DNA of 64,000 bases from the NCBI RefSeq assembly GCF_018129085.1, contig NZ_JAAGBB010000001.1, forward strand, positions 62,001-126,000, in the 5' to 3' direction. The translations under genes and the position numbers were made by a program. The DNA is from Plastoroseomonas hellenica (GTDB lineage: Bacteria > Pseudomonadota > Alphaproteobacteria > Acetobacterales > Acetobacteraceae). Below, piece after piece: positions 17,830 through 25,748 of this stretch; within the stretch, counting starts at the first letter, position 1; each line of letters begins with the position of its first letter. The notes under the pieces were generated by a model. It was not told the origin of the DNA, did not search any database, and saw nothing but the letters and a program-made list of their open reading frames with translations.

Positions 17830-20196
17830 ATGCTGGCATCGCCCGCCCATCCGGATGCCGACTGGCTGCCGCGTGGCGCGCGATGGCTGGTGATCTCCGG
17901 CGCCGCGCTTTTCGTTGCCGCCTGCATCGCCGCGGGGCTGCTGCTGTCGCATCTGCACCGGCAATTCAATGCGGATGCCCGGCGCGAGCTCGGCAACCTC
18001 GCGCTGGTGCTGGCGCGTTACACCGAGAACAGCTTCCGGTCGGTCGAGCTCCTAGAGGATGGCCTCCTGGAAATGGTGGGCAGCCTCAACATCCGCAGCG
18101 GGCAGGAGTTCGACGAGCAGCTCTCCACCCTCGGGGTGCACCTGGACCTCCAGGCGCGGATCGCGGCACTGGTTCATGTCGATGCGGCGTTCTTCGCCAA
18201 TGCGCAGGGTATAGTCGTCGCCTCCTCGCGGAGCTGGCCCCAGACCGCCGCCGCCTCGATCGCCGACCGCCCCTATTTCGAAGTGCTCAGGGACAATCCG
18301 GGGCGGCGGCGCTACCTGGCGCCGCCGACGCCGGGTGTTCGGAGCGGCATCCGGAACATCTATCTGACCCGCCGGATCGATACCGCCGACGGACGCTTCC
18401 TGGGCGTCGTCGGCGCCGCGCTCAGCCTCTCGGAGCTCGAGGCCTTCCTCAGCCGCATCGCCCTTGGTGCGGGCAGCGCCATCTGCGTCTGGCGGCGCGA
18501 CGGCGTCCTCATGGCCCGTCACCCGCCCGCCGATGCCATCATCGGGGGCCCGCCACCTGGCAATTTGGGCTTCCAGAACATCCTGCAGCGAGGGGAGAGC
18601 GGCATCTACCGCGCCAGAAGCGCGGTGGACGGCGAGGATCGTATCGTCGCTGCCCGTGCCCTTACGGATTATCCGGTCGCCGTGACGGTATCCCGACGCG
18701 GGGATGACGTGCTGGCGCTCTGGCGGCGGGAGGCCGGCTATACCGCCGCCGCGCTGCTGGCGCTGGCCATCGCCATCCCCGGGGTCGTCCTGCTCGGCAT
18801 CCGGGCGCTCCGCAGCCGCGACCTGCTCGAACAGGCCCGAACCGAAGTCCGGGTGCTGGAGGAGCAGCGCCGCAGCCAGGCGCAGATCGCGCATCTGGCG
18901 CATCACGACCCGCTGACCGGCCTGGCGAACCGGTTGCTGCTGCGGACCCGGCTCGACGAGGCGGTGGCGCGTGCCCGGCGGGGGCAGGCCTGCGCGGTGC
19001 TCTGCCTCGATCTCGACCATTTCAAGGACGTCAACGACACCTTGGGCCACGCCTTCGGCGACATGCTGCTGCGTGCCGTCACCGAGCGCATCCGGACGGT
19101 GGTCAGGGAGACGGACACCATCGCGCGGCTCGGCGGCGACGAATTCGCCGTCGTGCAGACCGGGGTCGATCATCCGGACGATGCCGGCGTGCTCGCGCAG
19201 CGGCTCATCGCGGCCCTCGGCGTCCCCTTCGACCTCGATGGCAATCACGTCATGGCCGGTGTCAGCATCGGCATCGCGGTCGCCCCCGATGATGGGCTGG
19301 ACTCGAACCAGCTCCTGCAGGACGCCGACATGGCGCTGTACCGCGCGAAATCCGCCGGCCGCGGCTGCTACCGCTTCTTCGAAGCGGAGATGAACGCACA
19401 GGCGCTGCTGCGGCGAACCTTGCAGGTCGATATCCGGCGCGGCCTCCAGGCCGGAGAGTTCGAACTCTTCTACCAGCCGCAGGTCAGCCTCCCGGCGCGG
19501 CGCCTGACCGGGTTCGAGGCACTGCTGCGCTGGCGCCATCCCGAACGCGGGCTGCTCACCCCCGACCGCTTCGTCCCGCTGGCCGAGGATATGGGCCTGA
19601 TCCTGCCGCTGGGCGAATGGGTGCTCACCCAGGCCTGTGCCGAAGCTGCCGCATGGCCGGCCGACAAGAAGCTCGCGGTCAACCTCTCCCCCGTTCAGTT
19701 CACCGGCAGCTTGGTCGAGACCGTGACCACCGCCCTGCATGCGGCCGGCCTCGATGCCGCCCGGCTGGAGCTCGAAGTCACCGAGACGGTGCTGCTGCGC
19801 GAGACGGAGGCGACGCTCGTCACCCTGCACCGCCTGCGGGGACTCGGTGTTGCCATCGCACTCGATGATTTCGGCACGGGCTATTCCTCCCTCGGCTATC
19901 TGCAGCGCTTCCCCTTCGACAAGGTCAAGATCGACCGGACTTTCATCCGGAGCCTCGGCAAGTCCCGGGAGAGCGACGCCATCGTGCGTTCGGTGATCGA
20001 TCTCTGCGACGCGCTGGACATGGTCACCATCGCGGAGGGTGTGGAGACCGAGGAACAGCGCCGTATCCTGACCGCGCAGGGCTGCGACGAGGCGCAGGGC
20101 CATCTCTTCGGCCGGCCGATGACCGTGCCGGAGATCCGGGACCTGCTGCGTGTCCAGATCGCGCCATTGCCGGCGCCGCCCCGAGCTTCGGCCTGA
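17830..20196 (+). CDS. Membrane sensor GGDEF-EAL protein (cyclic-di-GMP synthesis and breakdown)
   Basis: A 788-residue inner-membrane signalling protein. Helix 1 spans about 17-40, then a periplasmic Cache/PDC-like sensor of about 250 residues (IADRPYFEVLRDNP and FLGVVGAALSLSELEAFL are typical), then helix 2 at about 302-324. The diguanylate cyclase domain has an intact GGDEF motif near 434, with an RETD product-inhibition site five residues before it. The phosphodiesterase domain begins with an intact EAL (about 563) and has DDFGTGYSSL. Both activities are therefore possible. The start is uncertain: ATG 17830 is chosen with GAGA upstream; TTG 17812 and GTG 17767 are in frame. Monocistronic; signal unknown. 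Confidence 0.9.
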   Translation: MLASPAHPDADWLPRGARWLVISGAALFVAACIAAGLLLSHLHRQFNADARRELGNLALVLARYTENSFRSVELLEDGLLEMVGSLNIRSGQEFDEQLSTLGVHLDLQARIAALVHVDAAFFANAQGIVVASSRSWPQTAAASIADRPYFEVLRDNPGRRRYLAPPTPGVRSGIRNIYLTRRIDTADGRFLGVVGAALSLSELEAFLSRIALGAGSAICVWRRDGVLMARHPPADAIIGGPPPGNLGFQNILQRGESGIYRARSAVDGEDRIVAARALTDYPVAVTVSRRGDDVLALWRREAGYTAAALLALAIAIPGVVLLGIRALRSRDLLEQARTEVRVLEEQRRSQAQIAHLAHHDPLTGLANRLLLRTRLDEAVARARRGQACAVLCLDLDHFKDVNDTLGHAFGDMLLRAVTERIRTVVRETDTIARLGGDEFAVVQTGVDHPDDAGVLAQRLIAALGVPFDLDGNHVMAGVSIGIAVAPDDGLDSNQLLQDADMALYRAKSAGRGCYRFFEAEMNAQALLRRTLQVDIRRGLQAGEFELFYQPQVSLPARRLTGFEALLRWRHPERGLLTPDRFVPLAEDMGLILPLGEWVLTQACAEAAAWPADKKLAVNLSPVQFTGSLVETVTTALHAAGLDAARLELEVTETVLLRETEATLVTLHRLRGLGVAIALDDFGTGYSSLGYLQRFPFDKVKIDRTFIRSLGKSRESDAIVRSVIDLCDALDMVTIAEGVETEEQRRILTAQGCDEAQGHLFGRPMTVPEIRDLLRVQIAPLPAPPRASA

Positions 20197-20265
20197 GGGG
20201 GCGGCCGAGCAGGCCGGCGACCATCGGGCGGAGGCGACGGATGCCGAGCTGACCTCTATCGCGTT

Positions 20266-20450
20266 CTATCCGCGCGGCCCTGGGGCGCCGCGGCGCAGCC
20301 CGTCCATCAGCAACTCCGGAACCCGCCCGGATCGCAGGCGCCAATCGGGCGCTGAGTAGATGCCCGCCATCGCCTGCATGATGTCCTCTGTCTCGACATC
20401 GGCGCGGATCGAGCCTGGGAGCTGCCGATCACGGTCGACCGGCTCGGGGG
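20266..20450 (-). pseudogene. Remnant of a TetR/AcrR regulator C-terminus
   Basis: Read on the minus strand, this stretch encodes SIRADVETEDIMQAMAGIYS and ends PELLMDGLRRGAPGPRG before a TAG. That matches the last 50-60 residues of TetR-family regulators of the type with '.lRaDv...dll.al.giy.ap' and a terminal 'l.dgLr.GA'. No helix-turn-helix or start codon precedes it; an in-frame TGA occurs immediately upstream. It is best read as the tail of a regulator gene whose front was lost by deletion or replaced by the small ORF next to it. Confidence 0.6.
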
Positions 20451-20454
20451 CCGA

Positions 20455-20772
20455 TCAGAGGCAGCTCTCGGCCACCATCACCGCCGCCCGCGCGTCGAAG
20501 CTCACCGCCTTCCCCGCGGCGGCGGAGATGATCAGCGAGAGCTGCGCGCGATCGATCGCGACATCCGGCATCGCGGTGCCAGGCCGTGTCGCATGGGTCT
20601 TCAACGCATGGCGGATGCCTTCGACCGCGGCCTGCAGATTGGCGACTTCCATGGCGTCATCGCCGAGCGTGGCGATGAGATCCTGCAGGGTGAGGGCGGC
20701 CAGATCGGCGATGGTCGATATGTCTGAGGTCTTGCTTGCGGGCACGAGCACCGAAGCGAAATGGGCGGACAT
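20455..20772 (-). CDS. Small hypothetical protein
   Basis: A 105-residue ORF of unknown function. It starts at ATG 20772 with AGGGAG about 9 nt upstream. The protein has no signal or membrane segment; it is rich in Ala, Ser and Leu with likely helices (IADLAALTLQDLIATLGDDAMEVANLQAAVEGIRHAL). No family is recognised. It lies between the TetR remnant and a LysR gene, on the same strand as both. Protein-like composition and a ribosome site argue for a real gene, but a chance ORF cannot be excluded in GC-rich DNA. Confidence 0.5.
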   Translation of the reverse strand: MSAHFASVLVPASKTSDISTIADLAALTLQDLIATLGDDAMEVANLQAAVEGIRHALKTHATRPGTAMPDVAIDRAQLSLIISAAAGKAVSFDARAAVMVAESCL

Positions 20773-20905
20773 GCAGGCGTACTCCCTGGACCGGACATAT
20801 GGCGTGCCGCCGCTGAATCCCAAGACGCGGGCGGGCTGCGGCGGAAACGCTGCGAAGGTGTTCCGGTTGCCCAGCCCTGTCCGCCCGCAGGGCGGCCCAG
20901 GGATC

Positions 20906-21826
20906 TCAGGGTTCGGCGACGGTTCCGTCGCATAACGCGCGCCGGCACCAGCCGATGAAGGCCTGGGTGGTGGAGCGCCGCTGTGCCAGCGCGGTGGTCG
21001 CGATGAAGTAGCCCGCGCCGTCGTCATGGACGACGTCGAAGGGCCGCACGAGGCGGCCTTCAGCGATCGCCTGTGCAACATGGCTGCTGCGCGCCATGGC
21101 GACGCCCTGTCCCGCTTCCGCCGCCGCCAGCGCGAGGGCGGTTTCGTCGAAGCGCGGACCGACCCGGCCCAGCGCCGGGTCGAGCCCGGCGGCGTGCAGC
21201 CAGGTCGCCCAATAGGGGCGCTCGGCATAGTGCAGCAGCACCTCGCCGCGCAGGAAGGCGGTCGGATCGGGCATCGGGTCGCGCAGCAGGGCAGGCGCGC
21301 AGACTGGGAACATGGTCTCCCGGGTCAGGGGCAGGATGACCGGCTCGCTCCACGACTTGCCGTCGCCCAGGCGGATCGCGAGGTCGGCGTCGGAGCGGTC
21401 CAGCGGCGTGTAGTAGCGATGGCTGTCGATGCGCAGGTCGATCCAGGAATGCGCGCGGATGAAGCTGCCGATGCGCGGTGCCAGGACGCGGAGCGCGAAG
21501 GTGCGCGAGCAGGAGACCGCGAGCGTGGTCGGCCGCCGCGGCTGGCCGATGCGATAGAGGCCGGTCGAGAGCTCGGAGAAACCGCGCACGACATAGTCGC
21601 TGAGGAGGTCGCCCGCCTCCGTCAGCACCAGCCCGCGCGGGCCGCGGCGGAAGAGCTGCTCATGCAGGCGGTCCTCCAGCGCCCGGATCTGGCGGCTGAC
21701 GGCACCCTGGGTCATGCCGAGCTCCACGGCCGCGCGGACCATGTTGAGATGGCGGGCGGCCGCCTCGAAGACCAGAAGGGCGCGCAGCGGCAGGCGATCC
21801 AGCGCCCGCGGGTGATCCGCGTTCAT
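20906..21826 (-). CDS. LysR-family regulator, GcvA-like
   Basis: A 306-residue transcription factor. The N-terminal winged helix contains LRALLVFEAAARHLNMVRAA and TQGAVSRQIRALEDRLHEQLFRRG, matching the GcvA subgroup, and the C-terminal domain binds an effector. It lies 11 nt downstream of another LysR gene on the same strand, so the two are probably co-transcribed. Its target is likely the divergent aminotransferase-hydantoinase operon or an unlinked gene. Confidence 0.9.
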   Translation of the reverse strand: MNADHPRALDRLPLRALLVFEAAARHLNMVRAAVELGMTQGAVSRQIRALEDRLHEQLFRRGPRGLVLTEAGDLLSDYVVRGFSELSTGLYRIGQPRRPTTLAVSCSRTFALRVLAPRIGSFIRAHSWIDLRIDSHRYYTPLDRSDADLAIRLGDGKSWSEPVILPLTRETMFPVCAPALLRDPMPDPTAFLRGEVLLHYAERPYWATWLHAAGLDPALGRVGPRFDETALALAAAEAGQGVAMARSSHVAQAIAEGRLVRPFDVVHDDGAGYFIATTALAQRRSTTQAFIGWCRRALCDGTVAEP

Positions 21827-21837
21827 GGCGGCCGAGG

Positions 21838-22773
21838 CTATAGTGCGCCGCCGGGGGCAGCAATCGCGCGCGCATGCCGCTCATGCGCCGCCAGCGCATG
21901 CGCGGCCATGTCGGCGAGCAGCGATCCGCCGCCCCGCGTCCGGTAGGCCATCCAGATCCGCGACACCGCCCGTGGCTCCGCCAGCGGCAGGATGCGCAGC
22001 TCCGGCAGGCGCAACCGGCAGAGCGAGCGCGGCAGGATGGAGATGCCGAGGGCATTGCCGACCAGCGCCAGGATGGAGCCGTTCTGGTTCGCCTCCTGCG
22101 CGATGCGCGGCGTGAAGCCGGCAGCCTCGCAGATTGCCGCGACATGATCGTGCAGGGCATTGCCGGCGCGCGGTGAGAAATGGATGAAGGGCTCCTCGGC
22201 CAGGGCCGTCAGCGGCACCGGCACCCGGCTGCGTGCCAGGCGGTGCGTCCGGTGCAGCACAAGCATCATCGGCTCCCGCATCATCTCCACCAGCCGGTGC
22301 CCCTTCGGAAGCTGCGGCGGCGTGCCGTAACGCAGGAAGGCGAGGCCGAGGCTGCCCTCGGCCAATGCTTCGATCGTCGGGTGCGCCGCGGTCTCCCGCA
22401 GCACCAGGCGCACCGCGGGATGCGCCTTCCGAAAAGCGAGGATGGCATCGGCGATCGGCGGCGCCAGCAGGGCGGAGGGGAAGAGGCCGATCGCCAGCTC
22501 CCCGATCTCGCCGAGATGGGCGCGGGATGCGACCATCCGCGCCCGGTCCGCCTGGGCGAGGGTCGCCCGCGCCTCCGCGAGAAAGAGCCGCCCGGCCTCG
22601 GTCAGCGCGACGCGGCGGTTGGTGCGTTCGAAGAGCCGCACGGAGAGCTCGGTCTCCAGCGCGCGGATCTGCTGGCTGAGCGGCGGTTGCGAGATGCCGA
22701 GCCGGTCGGCGGCGCGGCCGAAATGCAGCTCCTCGGCGAGGACGGTGAAGTAGCGGAGGTGGCGCAGCTCCAT
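21838..22773 (-). CDS. LysR-family regulator, BenM/CatM-like
   Basis: A 311-residue regulator starting MELRHLRYFTVLAEELHFGRAADRLGISQPPLSQQI, the classic form of the BenM/CatM/CbbR-type group that uses carboxylate or aromatic effectors. The effector domain follows to the C-terminus. The start at 22773 gives the canonical MELRHLRYF N-terminus. It is divergent from the aminotransferase operon; a 9-bp-arm palindrome begins 3 bp upstream of its start, so it probably represses itself and activates the operon. Confidence 0.92.
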   Translation of the reverse strand: MELRHLRYFTVLAEELHFGRAADRLGISQPPLSQQIRALETELSVRLFERTNRRVALTEAGRLFLAEARATLAQADRARMVASRAHLGEIGELAIGLFPSALLAPPIADAILAFRKAHPAVRLVLRETAAHPTIEALAEGSLGLAFLRYGTPPQLPKGHRLVEMMREPMMLVLHRTHRLARSRVPVPLTALAEEPFIHFSPRAGNALHDHVAAICEAAGFTPRIAQEANQNGSILALVGNALGISILPRSLCRLRLPELRILPLAEPRAVSRIWMAYRTRGGGSLLADMAAHALAAHERHARAIAAPGGAL

Positions 22774-22775
22774 GG

Positions 22776-22798
22776 AATGATATCTGGCAGATATCATT
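22776..22798. promoter_or_regulatory. LysR-type operator in the divergent promoter
   Basis: AATGATATC and GATATCATT form a perfect 9-bp inverted repeat with a 5-nt TGGCA centre. It fits the T-N11-A rule for LysR sites (ATC-N7-GAT core) and lies directly upstream of the BenM-like gene start, 88 bp from the aminotransferase start. Confidence 0.65.
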
Positions 22799-22885
22799 TT
22801 AATTGGAAATCATATTGGAGACTATCGTCTGCCGGCCCCAGACTTCCGGGATGCGCGCCTTCCGCGCCGCCACGGGGACCGAGCC

Positions 22886-24088
22886 ATGCATCTGACCTCC
22901 CAACGCCTCGACCGCATCGCCGGATCCGCGACCACGGCCGTGCGCATGGCCGCGGCGCGCCTGGCGGCGGAGGGGCGGGACATCCTGCGCATCTCCTCCG
23001 GCGAGCCGGATTTCGACACGCCACGCAATATCCGGGATGCCGCCATCCGCGCCATCGAGGCGGGCGAGACGAAATACACCGACGTCGCCGGCACCAGGGC
23101 GCTCAGGGAAGCAGTGGTCGGGTATTTCCGCCGCGAACATGCCCTGGACTACAAACCGGAGGAGATCGTGGTCTCGACCGGCGGCAAGCAGGTGATCTTC
23201 AACGCCCTGCTCGCCACTATCAATCCCGGCGACGAGGCGATCATCCCCGCGCCCTGCTGGGTCAGCTATCCGGAGATCGTCTCGCTCGCCGAGGGCAAGC
23301 CGGTCATCGTCCCGGCTGGCCAGGACCAGGGCTTCCGGATCACCGCGGCCCAGCTCGAGGCCGCGATCACGCCGCGCACCAAGTGGCTGATCCTGAACAA
23401 TCCGTGCAACCCGACCGGCGCGGTCTATGACGCTGATGCGTTGCGGCCACTGGCCGAGGTGCTGCTGCGCCACCCGCAGATCCATGTCTTCACCGACGAT
23501 ATCTACGAGAAGCTGGTCTATGACGGGGTGAAGTCGGCGACGATGGCGGCGGTGGAGCCGCGTCTCAAGGGCCGCACCGTCACCATGAACGGCTGCTCGA
23601 AAACCTGGTCGATGACCGGCTGGCGCATCGGCTTCGCCGGCGCGCCGCTGCAACTGATCAAGGCGATGGACAAGCTGCAGAGCCAGAGCACCAGCAACAC
23701 CTCCTCGATCAGCCAGGCTGCTGCCGTCGAGGCGCTGAACGGCCCGCAGGAGAGCGTGGAGGTGATGCGCCAGGCCTATCTCCGCCGCCGCGACATGGTG
23801 GTGGCGTTGCTGAACGAGGCGCCTGATGTCGCCTGCCTGACGCCGCAGGGTGCCTTCTACGTCTTCCCCTCGATCCATGCCTGCCTGGGCAAGACCACGG
23901 CGGGTGGACGCAAGCTCGCGACCGACGAGGATTTCGTCGCCGCCCTGCTGGAGGAGGAGGGCGTCGCCGCGGTGCAGGGCAGCGCCTTCCTGCTGCCCGG
24001 ACATATCCGGCTGAGCTACGCCGCCGCGGATGACGTGCTGCGCGAGGCCTGCATCCGCATCCGGCGCTTCTGCGCCTCCCTGGTCTGA
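22886..24088 (+). CDS. PLP-dependent aminotransferase, class I (aspartate aminotransferase-like)
   Basis: A 400-residue fold-type I aminotransferase. Visible features: SSGEPDFDTPRNIRDAA near the N-terminus, YTDVAGTRALREAV, the Asn in NNPCNPTG (about 172), Asp/Tyr in FTDDIYEKLVY, and the PLP Lys in NGCSKTWSMTGWRIGF (about 237), with a C-terminal Arg region RLSYA that binds the carboxylate. It transfers an amino group between an amino acid and a keto acid in the cytoplasm. First gene of an operon with hyuB, hyuA and an FAD oxidase, so it probably handles an amino acid released from a cyclic amide. Substrate not resolved. Confidence 0.93.
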   Translation: MHLTSQRLDRIAGSATTAVRMAAARLAAEGRDILRISSGEPDFDTPRNIRDAAIRAIEAGETKYTDVAGTRALREAVVGYFRREHALDYKPEEIVVSTGGKQVIFNALLATINPGDEAIIPAPCWVSYPEIVSLAEGKPVIVPAGQDQGFRITAAQLEAAITPRTKWLILNNPCNPTGAVYDADALRPLAEVLLRHPQIHVFTDDIYEKLVYDGVKSATMAAVEPRLKGRTVTMNGCSKTWSMTGWRIGFAGAPLQLIKAMDKLQSQSTSNTSSISQAAAVEALNGPQESVEVMRQAYLRRRDMVVALLNEAPDVACLTPQGAFYVFPSIHACLGKTTAGGRKLATDEDFVAALLEEEGVAAVQGSAFLLPGHIRLSYAAADDVLREACIRIRRFCASLV

Positions 24089-24099
24089 GGGGCGTCGCC

Positions 24100-25743
24100 A
24101 TGACCGAAGCCTTCGATCCGATCACGCTAGAGATCTACTGGAACCGCCTGATCTCCGCCGCCGACGAGGCCGCGACCGGGCTGCTGCGCACCGCCTTCTC
24201 CACCATCGTGCGCGAGTCGAACGACTTCGCGACCGTGCTGATGGACCGGCGCGGCGAATCCGTCGCCGAGAACACCGGCGGCCTCGCCTCCTTCTCCTGC
24301 ATCCTGCCGCGCACCACGAAGGCCTTTCTGGAGAAGTTCCCGCTGGAGACCTGGAAGCCCGGTGACACCGTCATCACCAACGATCCCTGGATCGCGACCG
24401 GACATCTGCCTGATTTCACCGTGGTGACCGGCATCTTCCATCGCGGCCGGCTGGTCGGCTTCGCCGGATCGATCTCCCACTCGCCCGACATCGGCGGCTC
24501 GCTCTGGGCCGCGGATTGCCGCGAGATCTTCGAGGAAGGCATCCGCATCCCGATCACCCATCTGCTGCGCGAAGGCCAGTGGAACGAGGCGATGCTGGAA
24601 ATCCTGCTCGGCAATGTGCGGGTGCCGCGCCAGGTGCTGGGGGACCTGCAGGCCCAGGTGGTGGCGAACGAGGTCGGTGCCCGCCGTATCGCGGAATTCC
24701 TCGATGATACCGGCCTCGACGACCTCGAAGGCCTTTCGGCCGCCTTGCAGGAACGCACTGACCGCGCCATGCGCCGCGCCATCGCCGAACTGCCCGATGG
24801 CACCTATGCCGCGGAGATCGGCGCCGACGGCTTTGATGCGCAGAAGACCCTGATCGCCTGCACCGTCACCGTGCGCGGCGACACCATGCAGATCGACTAC
24901 ACCGGCACCTCGCCGCAGATCGACCGCGGCATCAATTGCCCGATGAACTACACCCACGCCTATTCGGTCTACCCAGTGAAATGCGCGCTGGATCCCTTCA
25001 CGCCGCGCAACGAAGGCTCCTACCGCGCCATCACGGTGACGGCGCCGGAGCGGTCGATCCTGAACCCGCTCTACCCCGCGCCAGTCAGCGCACGGCAGCT
25101 TACCGGCCATCTGCTGGCGGGTGCGATCTACAAGGCGCTGGCGCCTGTCATGCCGGAGAAGATCATCGCCGAATGCGGCGGCGCGCCGACCATGCGCGCT
25201 CTGTTCAGCGGCGCACGGGCCGATGGCGACAGCTTCTCCCAGGTGCTCTTCGCCAGCGGCGGCATGGGTGCGGCGCCGCACAAGGATGGCATGGCGGCGA
25301 CCGCTTTCCCGACCAATGTCGGCGCCGGCAGCATCGAAGCCTATGAGAGCGTGGCGCCGATCACCGTCTGGAAGAAGCGGCTGCGCCAGGATTCCGGCGG
25401 CGCCGGCCGTTTCCGCGGCGGCCTCGGCCAGGAGGTGGAACTGGAGATCCGAACCACCACGCCCGCCCGCCTTTCCCTGCTGTCTGATCGGCATGAGCAT
25501 CCGGCGAGCGGCATCCTCGGCGGGGAGGCGGGCGGGCCTTCTGTCGTGCGCTTCGCCGACGGCAGCAAGCCACATCCGAAATCCCGCACCACGGTGCCGC
25601 CGGGCGCGCGGCTGACGCTGCTCTATGCCGGCGGCGGCGGCTATGGGCCGCCGCGGGAGCGCGACCGTGACGCGGTGCGCGCCGATCTCGCCGATGGCTA
25701 CATCTCCCCGGGCGCCGCCCGCGATACCTACGGGCTGGAGTGA
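24100..25743 (+). CDS. hyuB: Hydantoinase B/oxoprolinase family protein
   Basis: A 547-residue HyuB subunit. With HyuA it hydrolyses cyclic amides such as N-methylhydantoin or 5-oxoproline using ATP, in the cytoplasm. Typical segments are the N-terminal DPITLEIYWNRLISAADEAA, NDPWIATGHLPDF, the HSPDIGGS segment, GINCPMNYTHAYSVYPVKCALDPFTPRNEGSYR and GAGRFRGGLGQEVEL. Length is normal for the B subunit. It starts 11 nt after the aminotransferase and runs into hyuA. Confidence 0.93.
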   Translation: MTEAFDPITLEIYWNRLISAADEAATGLLRTAFSTIVRESNDFATVLMDRRGESVAENTGGLASFSCILPRTTKAFLEKFPLETWKPGDTVITNDPWIATGHLPDFTVVTGIFHRGRLVGFAGSISHSPDIGGSLWAADCREIFEEGIRIPITHLLREGQWNEAMLEILLGNVRVPRQVLGDLQAQVVANEVGARRIAEFLDDTGLDDLEGLSAALQERTDRAMRRAIAELPDGTYAAEIGADGFDAQKTLIACTVTVRGDTMQIDYTGTSPQIDRGINCPMNYTHAYSVYPVKCALDPFTPRNEGSYRAITVTAPERSILNPLYPAPVSARQLTGHLLAGAIYKALAPVMPEKIIAECGGAPTMRALFSGARADGDSFSQVLFASGGMGAAPHKDGMAATAFPTNVGAGSIEAYESVAPITVWKKRLRQDSGGAGRFRGGLGQEVELEIRTTTPARLSLLSDRHEHPASGILGGEAGGPSVVRFADGSKPHPKSRTTVPPGARLTLLYAGGGGYGPPRERDRDAVRADLADGYISPGAARDTYGLE

Positions 25744-25748
25744 TCGGC

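Noticed and set aside
14459-17839. A very long minus-strand frame (1126 codons) that contains the DppA-like gene.
   Set aside because: Only the part from 15982 downstream encodes the binding protein with signal peptide and ribosome site; the rest is antisense to the M20 gene.
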